64,000 nucleotides of DNA from assembly GCA_039583875.1 (NCBI GenBank), contig CM077151.1, forward strand, positions 25,786,208 to 25,850,207, in the 5' to 3' direction. The stretch is from Platanthera guangdongensis. Lineage: Eukaryota > Streptophyta > Magnoliopsida > Asparagales > Orchidaceae. Made by a program: the position numbers and the translations under genes. Positions 54,826 through 64,000 of this stretch are shown in pieces; within the stretch, counting starts at the first letter, position 1, and every line of letters begins with the position of its first letter. The notes beneath the pieces are model-generated. The model worked only from the letters and a program-made list of their open reading frames with translations, searched no databases and was not told the origin of the DNA.

Positions 54826-56116
54826 TGGATTTTGGGGAAATTAATCACATTACTCTGCAGAAGTTTTCTTGGCACCCTGACTCTACTTGTCCTAAATTTA
54901 TTCTGGTGGCCAATGACGTAATCACCCCGGTTTGCGACACAGAAGATGTGCCTCTCACTTCGTCCCTCTCTCATTTCTGTTTAATGTCTTAGCTCTCATC
55001 TTATTTATGTTAGTTGTCTTACTAATGATCATGACTATCCCATATTTTTCTCTTCTTCCTTTGTGGTGCAGGATCAACAAACGCGAAATATCATTGCTAG
55101 GGGATTAATGTCAAATGGGCTCTACGCTCCGGACCTTCCCACCTTAGTTCTCTCTTATGTCAGCTCTGTTGATTGACGATCATTTTCTTCTCTTCATCCT
55201 GCAGAAAGATCTTCCTGATTTTTCTTTTTCTGAATTTACATGTGAATCATGTGTCTTTTAGAAACAACACCGCTTCGTCTTCACCTCTCATTGTGCTAGG
55301 AGCTCCGCTCCTTTTGATTTAAGGCATTCAAACATTTGGGGCCCGTATAAGCCTACTAGTTTATCTGAATATCGTTATTTTCTTGCGTTTATTGATGATC
55401 ATTCTCGCATTACATGATTATTGCCCTATTAAAATACTTCGAACTGATAATGCACGTGAATATACAAGTCACACTTTCGAAAATTTGCACTTCGTTTGGT
55501 ATTATCCACCAAACATTTTGTGCCTATACACCACAACAAAAAATATGTGGCCGAGCGGAAGGATCTCCACTTCCTCGAGGTTGCTCGCTCCCTTATGTTT
55601 CAAATGCAACTCCCCAAGATCTATTGATACTTCATAGTTTCCACCTCTTGCTATCTAATTAATCGCATGCCCTCTTCCATTCTCAACATTGCGATGTCGT
55701 TCTCCATCCTCTTTCCTTCAACACTTCTCTCCCCCTTGACTACTCGAGTCTTCAACAATGTTTACTTTGCTCATCATCTTGGCCCTGTCATGGACAAATT
55801 GGTTATATCGCTACCAAGTATACGTTTGTTGGGTACTCTCACATATAGAAGGGTCATGTGTTACTCTCCCACTGATCAGAAACTTGTTACATCCGCTGAT
55901 GTGACTTTCGTTAAGGATCAACTCTTATACTCATCGACTTCTAGTGATAAATTCCTACCTATTGTCCCACGTCCTAACATACCTATCAACAACAACACAC
56001 CTCCCCTGCTTCCAATACACCTCCCTTACTTCCAACACCACCTTTCGTGCTCCCAACACGGTCACATCCTCCTGTTCGTGTATACAATCGTCTATGTCCT
56101 TGGGCTGATGCCTTGA
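54826..56116 (+). pseudogene. Copia protease and integrase relic (old copy)
   Basis: Fragments in changing frames: a protease remnant near 54830, FSEFTCESCVF (zinc finger), SNIWGPYKPTSLSEYRYF and LAFIDDHSRI (first Asp), KILRTDNAREYTSHTF (second Asp), and YTPQQK where the Glu region should follow but is degraded. 55667-56116 has FNNVYFAHHLGPVMDKL and VMCYSPTDQKLVTSADVTF. Each has a counterpart in the younger copia at 62660-63340. Confidence 0.82.
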
Positions 56117-56269
56117 GACAGTTGCCCCTGCTGATGATGCTCCATAACCAGTTGATCTGACTACGATGTCTACTGCTCACCCTCTTACTAATTATGTCTC
56201 CTTACACTGCTTATTTCCCGACCTTCACATGTTTCCGACTTATCTTTTATTTCACCCCTTCTTCTGTGC

Positions 56270-57248
56270 ATGAAGCTCTTCAGTATCCAGGTGGCGGGTT
56301 AAAATGGATGAAAAAATAGCTTCCCTTTGGGCCAATCAGACCTGGGACCTTGTACCCTCCATCCTGGACAATCCCGTGTGGGATATAAATGAGTCTTTAT
56401 TATGATGTATCATCTCGATGGGACTGTTGAGTGCCTCAAAGCTCGCCTTGTAGCTTGCGGTTTCATTCAACAATGACTTCGACTATGAATAAATGTTATC
56501 TCCTGTAGCTAAGCTAAATACCGTAGGGGTCTTGATCTCCTTGGCCATCCATCGTCATTGACAGTTGCATCAACTCGACATCATGGATGCCTCTTTAATG
56601 ACGATTTCGTTGAAACTGCCTATGTGCAATAATATTCTGTTTATGAAGCCACGAGGGAGTCCCTTGTGATGCAGGACAAGCGTCACACCTTATTTGCCAC
56701 CCTGACGTCACCACCAGGGGCCCACTCGGCATCACCACCATGCGGCATTCATCAGGGCCGCGACCCGTACACCCAACAACCTTCCGCATGGTGGTGATTC
56801 CATGTCAGAGAGCTGGTTGGGGTGTACGGGCCACGAGCCAGATGAAAGCCGCCTGGTGGTGATGCCGAGTGGGCCCCCTGATGGTGATGCCACGGTGGCA
56901 GGCAGATGTGGCACTTGTCCTGCATCACCTTGTCTGCCACCTCAAGAAATCTCTCTATAACCTGAAGAAGTTTCATCGGGCTTGGTTTGATTAGTTCAGT
57001 CAGGTTGTTCGACATTTTAGCTTCGCTTGATGCTCAACAGACTTCTCCCTATTTACTCGTCGTCGCCCGACAAGCACAATGATATTCCATGTATGTGTTC
57101 ATGATATTCTCATCACAGATGATGATCTAAATGGTATTTCTATGATCAAGAAGCATTTTTGTCACACATTTTCAGACCAAAGATTTGGGTCGCCCCCAAT
57201 ATTTCTTGAGCATTGAGGTATCTTGTCGGCTCGATGGTCTCATCTTGC
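56270..57248 (+). pseudogene. Copia reverse transcriptase relic (old copy)
   Basis: Fragments include ASLWANQTWDLVPS, then GYK followed by TGA (56390-56392) before VF, CLKARLVACGFIQQ, CHLKKSLYNLKKFHRAWF, and VCVHDILITDDDL, where the catalytic YVDD is degraded to VHD. The hairpin element 56668-56927 sits inside, and the reading resumes on its far side. Confidence 0.8.
56668..56927. mobile_element. 260-bp near-perfect hairpin element, TSD CCTTG
   Basis: TGATGCAGGACAAG...CTTGTCCTGCATCA with the direct duplication CCTTG at 56663-56667 and 56928-56932. The two arms (for example ggggcccactcggcatcacc and its inverse) pair over almost the whole length. It has no coding capacity. A 5-bp duplication with TGATGCAGG ends is unusual for a MITE. 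The host reading (RT of the old copia) continues past it. Confidence 0.82.
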
Positions 57249-57320
57249 CTTAACCAGCGTTGTAGATGTCGGCCGAACATAAAAGTTTTGGGCAGAAAAC
57301 GCCACGACATCGACATTTTA

Positions 57321-58170
57321 GGCTTCATTTGTTTAGGCGTTTTTGTCCGGCGCGTTTTAACCAAACGTGACGCCATCGGCTTTCCTCGTTTGTTTTTCCG
57401 CCTGCTTTTCCAGTCGTCTGGCGTTTCTCCGCGGTCAAAAAATTGCGGGACGAAACACTGCGTGCGACCTCCAGTTCGCTGCGTTTCATCATGCAGTGTC
57501 GCCCTCCCTGTGCCAGCAGCTCCAACACATCGTTTTTATATAGAGTTGCCGCCAGCAGCTCTGCCGCCGGCGGCGGCTGGGGCTGGGGCCCTGCCGCCGG
57601 TTAGGGCCGCCGACGGTTAGGGCCTCACGGTTAGGGCTGCCGGCGGCTGGGGCCCTGCCGGAGCCCCGCCGGACTACCCCTGGTGGGTTCGCTGGGGTCC
57701 GGCGTCCAGGCCGGCGGGCTCCAGGGAGGCCAGCGGCTGCAGAGGCATGCGAAGGTAGGGGGAAGGCAAGGCCGAGGCGGATGCACTGGAGGCAGAGGAA
57801 TAAATTGTTTACAAAAACAATTAAAATTTGCAAAAAAAGTTATATCTATAGTTTGAACAACATTATTAATATATATATATAAATTCGAATAGAATATATA
57901 TATATATAATTAAAAAGGTTTATAATTAAAAACTAGTATTATTAATATTAAAATTAATTAAAAACAAAAAATATAAAATATTTTATAATATTTTTTTTAT
58001 AAAACGCCACCGCTGTATTGTCAAATGGTTCTCTGTTCCGAACAGCTCTGCAAACATAAACTATCCAAACGAATTTTCATTTCCACCAAGCAGTTTCCAA
58101 CAGCTTCATTTACAAACCTCCATTTACAACAACTCTTTTTACAACCACAACTTCTAAACCAAATGAAGGC
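57321..58170. mobile_element. MITE, 850 bp, TSD TTA
   Basis: GGCTTCATTTGTTTAGG...AAACCAAATGAAGGC with TTA at 57318-57320 and 58171-58173, PIF/Harbinger-like. A GC-rich stretch (57540-57770) gives chance open frames. The 3' half is AT-rich. Confidence 0.7.
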
Positions 58171-58567
58171 TTAAGAAAAAATGTCATTTTTGAAAATATC
58201 CCTGATATATCAGTCTTCAGACCCCGATACAACGGTTTTACCCGATATATCAGGCGATATCTCGCGGATGATATATGACGAGTACTAAAAATATATATTT
58301 TTCATTTCTTTTAAGCGTCTGAGCGGTAATATTTTATTTTGTGCTATATTTTGTGCATCTCTCTGAGCCGAGATTTGACTTCTTTCTTGTCTCACCCTTA
58401 TTCGGTGCTCTTTATGTCATTTACTGTAGTCAACGCTTCTTTTTGTGTAATTTATAAACATATATTATGTGTATATATGTTTATTGTATAATTTATAAAC
58501 ATACATTATGTATATGTATGTTTATTGTGTAATTTATAAAATATGTTATGTATGTAACTGCACATAT

Positions 58568-58569
58568 TT

Positions 58570-58606
<37 letters not shown>
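58568..58606. repeat. (TA)n microsatellite
   Basis: An almost uninterrupted TA run inside the hAT-like element. Confidence 0.85.
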
Positions 58607-58608
<2 letters not shown>

Positions 58609-58741
58609 TAAATTTATTTAAATATTACAATCCGACATTGTAAAATATCCCTGATATATCCCCCGCAATCCGACATACGACATTTCAAACTCAAACCGAC
58701 ATGAACTCGACATCCGACATTTGCAACCTTGGTCTTAACCA

Positions 58742-59547
58742 AAGTACTATTTCAACCTTCTTCACGATGCAGACTACTCAGGATACAAGCCTGCCGTGTC
58801 ACTAGTGGATGCCAACCACAATCTATGTGCTCATGCCTCTGACCCTGATCTATTTCTCCCTAATCCAGAGTACTATCATCGCTTTATTGACAAACTCATC
58901 TATCTTACTGTCACACAGACCGATATAGTCTTTGTTGTTGGTGTGGTCAGACGCTTCATGCATGTTCCTTGGATGCCCCACCTCTAGGCTGTCGAGCAAA
59001 TCATTCAGTATCTGGAGAATGTTTCAAGACAAGGGCTTGCATATAAGCTCTCGTCTTCTCTATAATTAATTTTCTACTCTAATGCATACTATTTTGGTTT
59101 TTTCGATGATCGTTAGTTTACGAGTGACTACTACACATATTCTGGATGATACCTAGCCACCTTGCAAAGCAAGAAGTAAACGGTAGTGACACGTTCTTCC
59201 GCGGAGACTGAGTATCGGTCAATGGCTCCTGCTGTTTCCGAACTCACGTGCTTGGAAAGTTTTTTACTGATCTTGGTGTAAAACTCCCCTGTTCAGCTGT
59301 ACTCTACTACGTTAGTCAAATTACTATCCATATCGCGGGGAATTTTCTTTTTCATGTGACAAACATATCGAGTTGATTGTCATTTCATCCGAGAAAAAGT
59401 TCAGTTTCACAAACATGATTTGAGACCATGGACCTGCTGCCGAGTAGATTTCTAATGTTCTTACCAAGGCTTTATCACACCCACTACACCGACAGTTCGT
59501 TTTCAAGCTTGACACCTACAATTTGTATGCTCCAGTTTGTGGGGGAG
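58742..59547 (+). pseudogene. Copia RNase H and pol end (old copy)
   Basis: SLVDANHNLCAHASDPDLFL, YYHRFIDKLIYLTVTQTDIV and FVVGVVRRFMHVPWMPHL are followed by RNase H fragments (SKKQT-, SAETEYRSM-, YVSQITIHIA-type in broken frames) and a C-terminal VDCHFIREK-like stretch. The polypurine tract TTTGTGGGGGAG is at 59536-59547. Confidence 0.78.
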
Positions 59548-59740
59548 TGTATAAGAATTGAATAAACCCATGTAAAAGCCCATGTGAAGGCCCATTTTTC
59601 TCATGTATAGTTTAATCTCACATCTTGGTTCGGAGTCGAGTTTTCACTCCTTCCCATATATATGTACAAATTCTTGTATTGAATATATGAAGAAATAAAA
59701 TATTTTTCTCCCCATTTTCCATTTTTCTACCATTGCTATC
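59548..59740 (+). repeat. 3' LTR of the old copia
   Basis: About 193 bp, TGTATAAG start. aagcccatgtgaaggcccat, an ATATATATGTAC stretch and CCATTGCTA parallel the 186-bp LTR at 60169-60354. The exact end is uncertain. Confidence 0.7.
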
Positions 59741-60168
59741 CCTGCGATTTTTAAAATTATTTCTCAAGAATATAATTTGCAAATTTTTTCAACTTATTAT
59801 TAAATAGTAATGGAAGGCATCATTAGTGCATACAAGGCATAAATAGTCTTCTTAATCACAACTATTATTTTTAATGACAGGTAAGTTATAGAATATTTAG
59901 GTTCGTCCTATTCGGATCACAAGAATTGAAATTGAAGAATTGGAATTCAGTAAACTTTTAATTTCCGTAGGAATTGAAATTGAGTTGAATTCCAATTATG
60001 TTATTTGACTTCAAGATGAAATTCAGTCATAAAAATTTAAATTGGTCAATTATGGTGTTCAACTGCAAAATGAAATTCAGTCACATTAATTATATTTTTA
60101 AACAGAAGTTATAGTAATTTAATTAATATAGGAGTAAGGTTTAACTGCAGATAATAAACATTAAGAAG
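59741..60168. other. AT-rich spacer with GGAATTGAAATTG words
   Basis: 59920-60090 resembles the subterminal repeats of the TIR element at 151 (aattgaaattgaagaattgg), perhaps a decayed relative. No termini found. Confidence 0.4.
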
Positions 60169-60354
60169 TGTTGGAAAAGCCCACTTAACATTAGGCCCAT
60201 TTGTATAGCATTTATTGCTTTTTCTCTCCTCTCTTTAGTCCCACATTGTGTATAGGACTTTTCTCTCTCTTTCTCTCATCTATATATATGTACTCATTCT
60301 TTGTATTTGTATCAAGTGGACATATATACAAGGTTGGCTTTCTCCATTGCTACA
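60169..60354 (+). repeat. 5' LTR of copia
   Basis: TGTTGGAAAAGCCC...TTGCTACA, 186 bp, with a CT-rich middle and TATATATATGTAC near 60280-60292. Confidence 0.9.
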
Positions 60355-60367
60355 TGGTATCAGAGCC
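60355..60367 (+). other. Primer-binding site, initiator-Met tRNA
   Basis: TGGTATCAGAGCC directly after the LTR, the usual copia primer site. Confidence 0.92.
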
Positions 60368-61115
60368 AGGTTCGAATCTCCTGCGGACTCCCTCTTCTGT
60401 CCGCCCTGCAACCTGCGGTCTCTGCGGCCTCCCTTGTTCAGTCCGCACCCTCTAGTCGCATCTCTTCTGCGGCCTCACTTATCCTGTCCGCTTCCTCTCC
60501 CGTGGATCCACTTCTCCCCCCCCCTCTCCCTTCCTCCTCTGGCCCCCTCCTTTTATAACCATCCTGTGGGGTCCACTGCTTCCCCTTGTCCGCTGCGGGC
60601 TCTTCCTGTCCGGCGCGACCTCGGCGACCTCTCTCCTTGATCTCCTTCATCCGCCGTTCGCGCAGCGTTCGCCAGCTCGCCAGCTCGCCAGCTCGCCAGC
60701 TCGCCAGCCCGCCAGCCCGCCAGCTCGCAAGTCAGCCCCGGCTTGTCTTCTCTTCTCAGTTCACTCCTGTCCGCCGCGGTCTGACCCAGACCGCCGCGAC
60801 CTGACCCAGCCCGCCGCGACCTGACCCAGCCCGCATCATCCTCCAGCTCGCCGCGACCTCATCCAGGTCGCCGTGTCCTCACCCAGTCCGCTGTCTGTTT
60901 GCTTCCTCTAGCTGCTGCCTCCAGCCCGCTGCGGTCTCCTCCAGCTCGCTGCGGCCTCCTCCCACTCGCTGCGGCCTCCTTCAGCTCGCTGCGGCCTCCA
61001 GCCCGCTGCGGTCTCCTCCAGCTCGCTGCGGCCTCCAGCCCGCTGCGGTCTCATCCAACTCGCTGCGGCCTCCTTCCAGCTCGCTGCGGCCTCCTTCAAG
61101 CTCGCTGCGGCCTCC
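60368..61115 (+). repeat. GC-rich leader with three minisatellites
   Basis: 60668-60730: about seven copies of gccagctcg. 60770-60850: about four copies of ccgccgcgacctgacccag. 60910-61112: about ten copies of cagctcgctgcggcctcct. Short frames here are not continuous with gag, so this looks like untranslated leader. Confidence 0.85.
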
Positions 61116-63716
61116 ATGTCTACATCTGCAGACTCCGTCGGTACGACAGTTCCTCCTGAACGCCCGGCCTCTATACCGGAAGTCCGCGACGAGCTCCGGA
61201 TCACTACAATTTCGCTCACCGGCAAGAAGAACTTTGTGGAATGGGCACACTCAGTTCGCCGTGTCCTTCAGTCCAAGGGATTCCTTCATCATCTGACCCA
61301 GACCGTTATTGGTGTCCCTACTGAGGAGTGGTTACGCAATGATGGGCGTGTGCAGACTTGGCTCCTCAACTCTCTTGATGGAGAATCTTATCGTCTGGCC
61401 ATGTATCATGAGACGGCCAAAGGCATGTGGGACGAGCTACACACCCTCTACTCCGGCAAAGATAGTCTCCACCATCTCTATGATATCATCACCGCTCTCC
61501 AGGCCCTTGACAGCAGTGACGCAACCGACTTGACGTCCTTTGTTGCTCAAGCACGGTCTCTGGTTGAGGCTTGGATCCACCATCAGCCTCCCACTCTAGA
61601 TCTCGCTGCTCAACGTACCCAGAAGGAAGCTGTGGGTATCGCCATGATGATGGCCCGGGTACCCCCTCATCTTCATAGTGTCCGGGCTCACATCCTCTCC
61701 TCTACTGTTACACCGTCCTTTTCCGACGTGTGCTCAATGCTTCTCAAAGTCTCCCCGCCTCCGGATGTTCCCGGACTTCCTTCTCCGGCCCTTGTTCAAC
61801 AGGCACCTGCTCCCTTATTACCTCTTCCCCCCTTTGCCCGTGGTGGCCGCTCTGACTCTCGCGGCCGGGGACGCGGTGGCCGGTCTAGGCCTCAATGCTC
61901 GTTCTGTGGTAAAGTTGGTCATCTTGAGGCCACTTGCTTTCGCAAACATGGCCGACCTCCTCGTCCACATGCCTCTGCTGCTACTACCGACTCTGCCTCC
62001 TCTCGTACTGAGCTCGACGAGGTTCGTCTTCAGCTCCAGCATCTTCATGGCTTGCTCAGCCGTCCGCCTGCCTCGGTTGCCTCTGCTGCCTCTCTCTCCA
62101 ATGAAGGTATCGCCTGCCTATCTTCTGGCACGCGCTGGATCCTTGATTCTGGTGCCACTCATCATATCACCTCTGTTAAGCCACCACAGTACTTGTCTTC
62201 ACCTCACCCGAAGTACATTACTGTTGCTAATGGGGCGTCGGTTCCCGTCTCTGGATGTGCTGATATTTCTCTCACCTCTTCTCTCCTCCTACGCTCGGCT
62301 CTACATGTTCCGGGCTCTCCTTTCAATTTACTCTCTGTCGGTCGCCTTACTACTGATTCTAATTACTCAGTGACATTTACTTCTTCTTCTTTTCTCATAC
62401 AGGATCAGCAGACGCAGACTATCATTGGTAGAGGACGGCTGCAGAATGGGCTCTATCTTCTTGACGACTCTCCTACTGTCCTCGCATCTACCTCCTCTTC
62501 GGATTGGCATCGCCGTCTGGGACATGCTCCTCTTCCAGTCCTCCGGAAGGCTCTTCCTGATGTCACTCTCCCCGCTTTTCGTTGCGACACATGTATTTTG
62601 GGCAAACAGCCCCGTTCTTCTTTCCCCCCTCATTGTACTCGGAGCTCCGCTCCTTTTATTTTAGTACACTCCGATATATGGGGTCCGTACAAAGTTACTA
62701 GTATTTCTGGCTATCGCTATTTTCTTACTTTTATTGATGATTACTCTCGCATGACATGGTTATATCTCCTTCGGGATCGCTCTGAACTTCCCCGCGTATT
62801 CCGGGCTTTCATCCTCGAGACTCGCACTCAGTTCTCTGCGCCTATTCGCACTATTCGTACTGACAATGCGCGGGAGTACACCAGCCATACGTTTGCCACT
62901 CTCTGCTCTGAATTCGGCATTCTTCACCAAACCTCATGTCCGTACACTCCGCAACAGAATGGTGTCGCCGAGCGCAAGAATCGTCACCTTCTTGATGTCG
63001 CTCGCTCGCTTATGCTTCAAATGCAGGTCCCCAAACCGTACTGGAACTACGCTCTCTCCACGGCTTGCTTCCTCATCAACCGCCTCCCGTCTTCCGTCCT
63101 CCAGTATGCTACTCCCTTCAGCCTTCTCTTTCCCACAACTTCGCCTTTTCCTCTTCCGCCACGGGTGTTTGGGTGTACCTGCTACGTTCACCACCTCGGT
63201 CCCTCCACGGACAAGTTGGACCCTCGTGCCACCAAGCAGATCTTTGTCGGGTACTCGCGCACTCAGAAGGGCTATGTATGTTATTCGCCTACTACCCGCA
63301 AGGTTACTGTCTCGCCTGACGTAACTTTCCGTGAAGATCTTCCTTTCTTCCTGCTCCGGATATCGCTCTGCCTCCCGCTCCCGTCGTTCGTCCTGTCATT
63401 CCTGCTCCTCACTCCTCAGCCTCTCTCCCTTCCCCGCCTCCGGTCCGTCCACCACCTCCGGTTATCCGGGTCTATTCTCGTCGCTCTCCTCATTCTGTGG
63501 CTCCTCTGCAGTCGGCTTCGCCCTCTGGTGCTCTGCTCCCTGCTGCTCCGGCTCCCGTCTCCACCGCTCATCCGATGGCGAACTACGTCTCGCTCCATCG
63601 CCTCTCCCCCTCTCTTCTTCACTTTGCCACCTCCTTATCTTCTGTTTCAGTCCCTAACTCTTTGCAGGAGGCGCTTCACCATCCTGGCTGGCGGGCTGTC
63701 ATGGACGAAGAAATGA
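61116..63716 (+). pseudogene. Copia gag-protease-integrase polyprotein
   Basis: ATG at 61116. Residues 20-200: copia gag (LTGKKNFVEWAHSVRRVLQS, MWDELHTLYSGKDSLHHLYD). A CCHC knuckle follows (CSFCGKVGHLEATCFRKHG), preceded by an RGRGRGG stretch. Protease WILDSGATHHIT. Integrase zinc domain (HRRLGH ... CDTCILGK) and core with SDIWGPYK, IDDYSRMTWL, RTDNAREYTSHTF and PQQNGVAERKNRHLLD, so the DDE residues are present. After FREDLPF (about codon 744, near 63349) a one-base loss shifts the frame. The remaining codons to 63716 are out of frame. Pol continues in another frame at about 63350-63787. Confidence 0.9.
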
Positions 63717-63790
63717 CGGCCCTTTGGGCCAACCAGACCTGGGTCTTGGTTCCCTTACCTCCCGGTCAGCACCCTGTTGGATGCAAATGA
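63497..63790 (+). pseudogene. Copia integrase-RT linker and RT start
   Basis: 97 codons in the frame that continues pol after the frameshift: LQEALHHPGWRAVMDEEMTA and LWANQTWVLVPLPPGQHPVG (RT start). It ends at TGA 63788-63790 where tryptophan is expected (GCK-stop-VF). Downstream 63791-64000 stays open: [40 protein letters not shown] and [10 protein letters not shown] (RT catalytic region start). Confidence 0.88.
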
Positions 63791-64000
63791 GTCTTCGTCA
63801 TCAAGCATGCTCCGGATGGCACTATTGCCCGACTGAAGGCCCGTCTTGTGGCCCGTGGCTTCACACAACAGGAGGGCCTCGACTATGAGGAAACCTTCTC
63901 TCCGGTGGCCAAGCTTAACACTGTCCGCGTTCTTCTCTCCGTCGCGGTACACCGCCGCTGGCCTCTTCATCAACTTGATATCAAGAACGCCTTTTTGAAT

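Larger units (their letters stand above)
57257..58733. mobile_element. Non-autonomous hAT-like element, TSD CTTAACCA
   Basis: An 8-bp duplication CTTAACCA at 57249-57256 and 58734-58741. The ends GCGTTGTAGATGTCGG and (inverted) AGGTTGCAAATGTCGG are imperfect inverted repeats, in keeping with hAT. The interior has repeated ccctgatatatc words and an AT microsatellite, with no transposase. It holds the MITE 57321-58170. Confidence 0.75.
54352..59740 (+). mobile_element. Old Ty1/copia element, 5'-truncated and decayed
   Basis: Starts within gag (no 5' LTR or primer site seen). The order gag zinc knuckle, protease, integrase, RT, RNase H is recognisable despite many stops. The polypurine tract TTTGTGGGGGAG precedes a 3' LTR (59548 to about 59740) beginning TGTATAAG. 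Motifs and LTR match the copia at 60169 closely enough to be the same family. It is interrupted by a 260-bp hairpin element and a hAT-like element. It lies in intron 4 of the host gene in sense orientation. Confidence 0.82.
60169..64000 (+). mobile_element. Ty1/copia element, 5' part (runs off the window)
   Basis: 186-bp LTR (60169-60354), initiator-Met primer site directly after, a GC-rich repeat-laden leader, then a long gag-pol frame from 61116. Gag, CCHC knuckle, protease, integrase and the beginning of RT are in order. The frame is broken by one frameshift near 63349 and one TGA at 63788-63790, otherwise well kept, so this copy is much younger than the one at 54352-59740. The 3' part lies outside the window. 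Confidence 0.92.

Overview
The window is nuclear DNA from a flowering plant. It holds a spliced host gene, chromovirus, Athila and Tat-like Ty3/gypsy elements, Ty1/copia elements with an initiator-Met primer site, and many small TIR elements. The species cannot be named from the sequence. By my reading well over three quarters of the window is mobile-element DNA in nested insertions. I saw no tRNA, rRNA or CRISPR.

Layout. (1) 151-7217: a TIR DNA transposon carrying a piece of a leucine-rich-repeat gene, split by a young chromovirus (867-6789, 374-bp LTRs, TSD GTCAC). (2) 7.2-10.25 kb: small non-autonomous DNA elements, including three placed head to tail. (3) 10257-13731 and 15107-31084: two members of a Tat-like, apparently non-autonomous LTR family whose LTRs and 3' regions are built of minisatellites with hairpin units. 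A copia fragment lies between them. The second member keeps gag only and is split by an Athila-type element (17581-28555, TSD GTCCC). (4) 31.1-32.8 kb: a piece of another LTR element, also minisatellite-rich.

(5) 33894-53496: one host gene on the + strand. I see four exons encoding an uncharacterised coiled-coil plant protein, and the 3' end lies beyond the window or is not visible. Exon 1 is separated from exons 2-4 by an 18.87-kb intron. Most of that intron is a three-deep nest: an old chromovirus (35013-49195, TSD TATCT) invaded by two solo LTRs (37392-38670; 39569-41134) and by a 6-kb LTR element (42171-48205) that has lost most of pol and carries an unfamiliar open frame with DEFxYxPPGEPPD repeats. 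A diverged 1.4-kb tandem duplication lies further 3' in the same intron. (6) 53497-64000: probably the next intron. It holds an old, decayed copia (about 54.35-59.74 kb) bearing a 260-bp hairpin element and a hAT-like element that itself contains a MITE, and then a younger copia of the same family (60169 to beyond the window).

Nearly all element coding regions carry frameshifts or stops, so none in the window looks autonomous as it stands. Several nests are supported by matching target-site duplications read directly from the sequence, which gives a relative order of insertion. The host gene is the only plausible cellular gene. Its exon junctions keep phase and follow GT-AG, and the reading is continuous across the giant intron.
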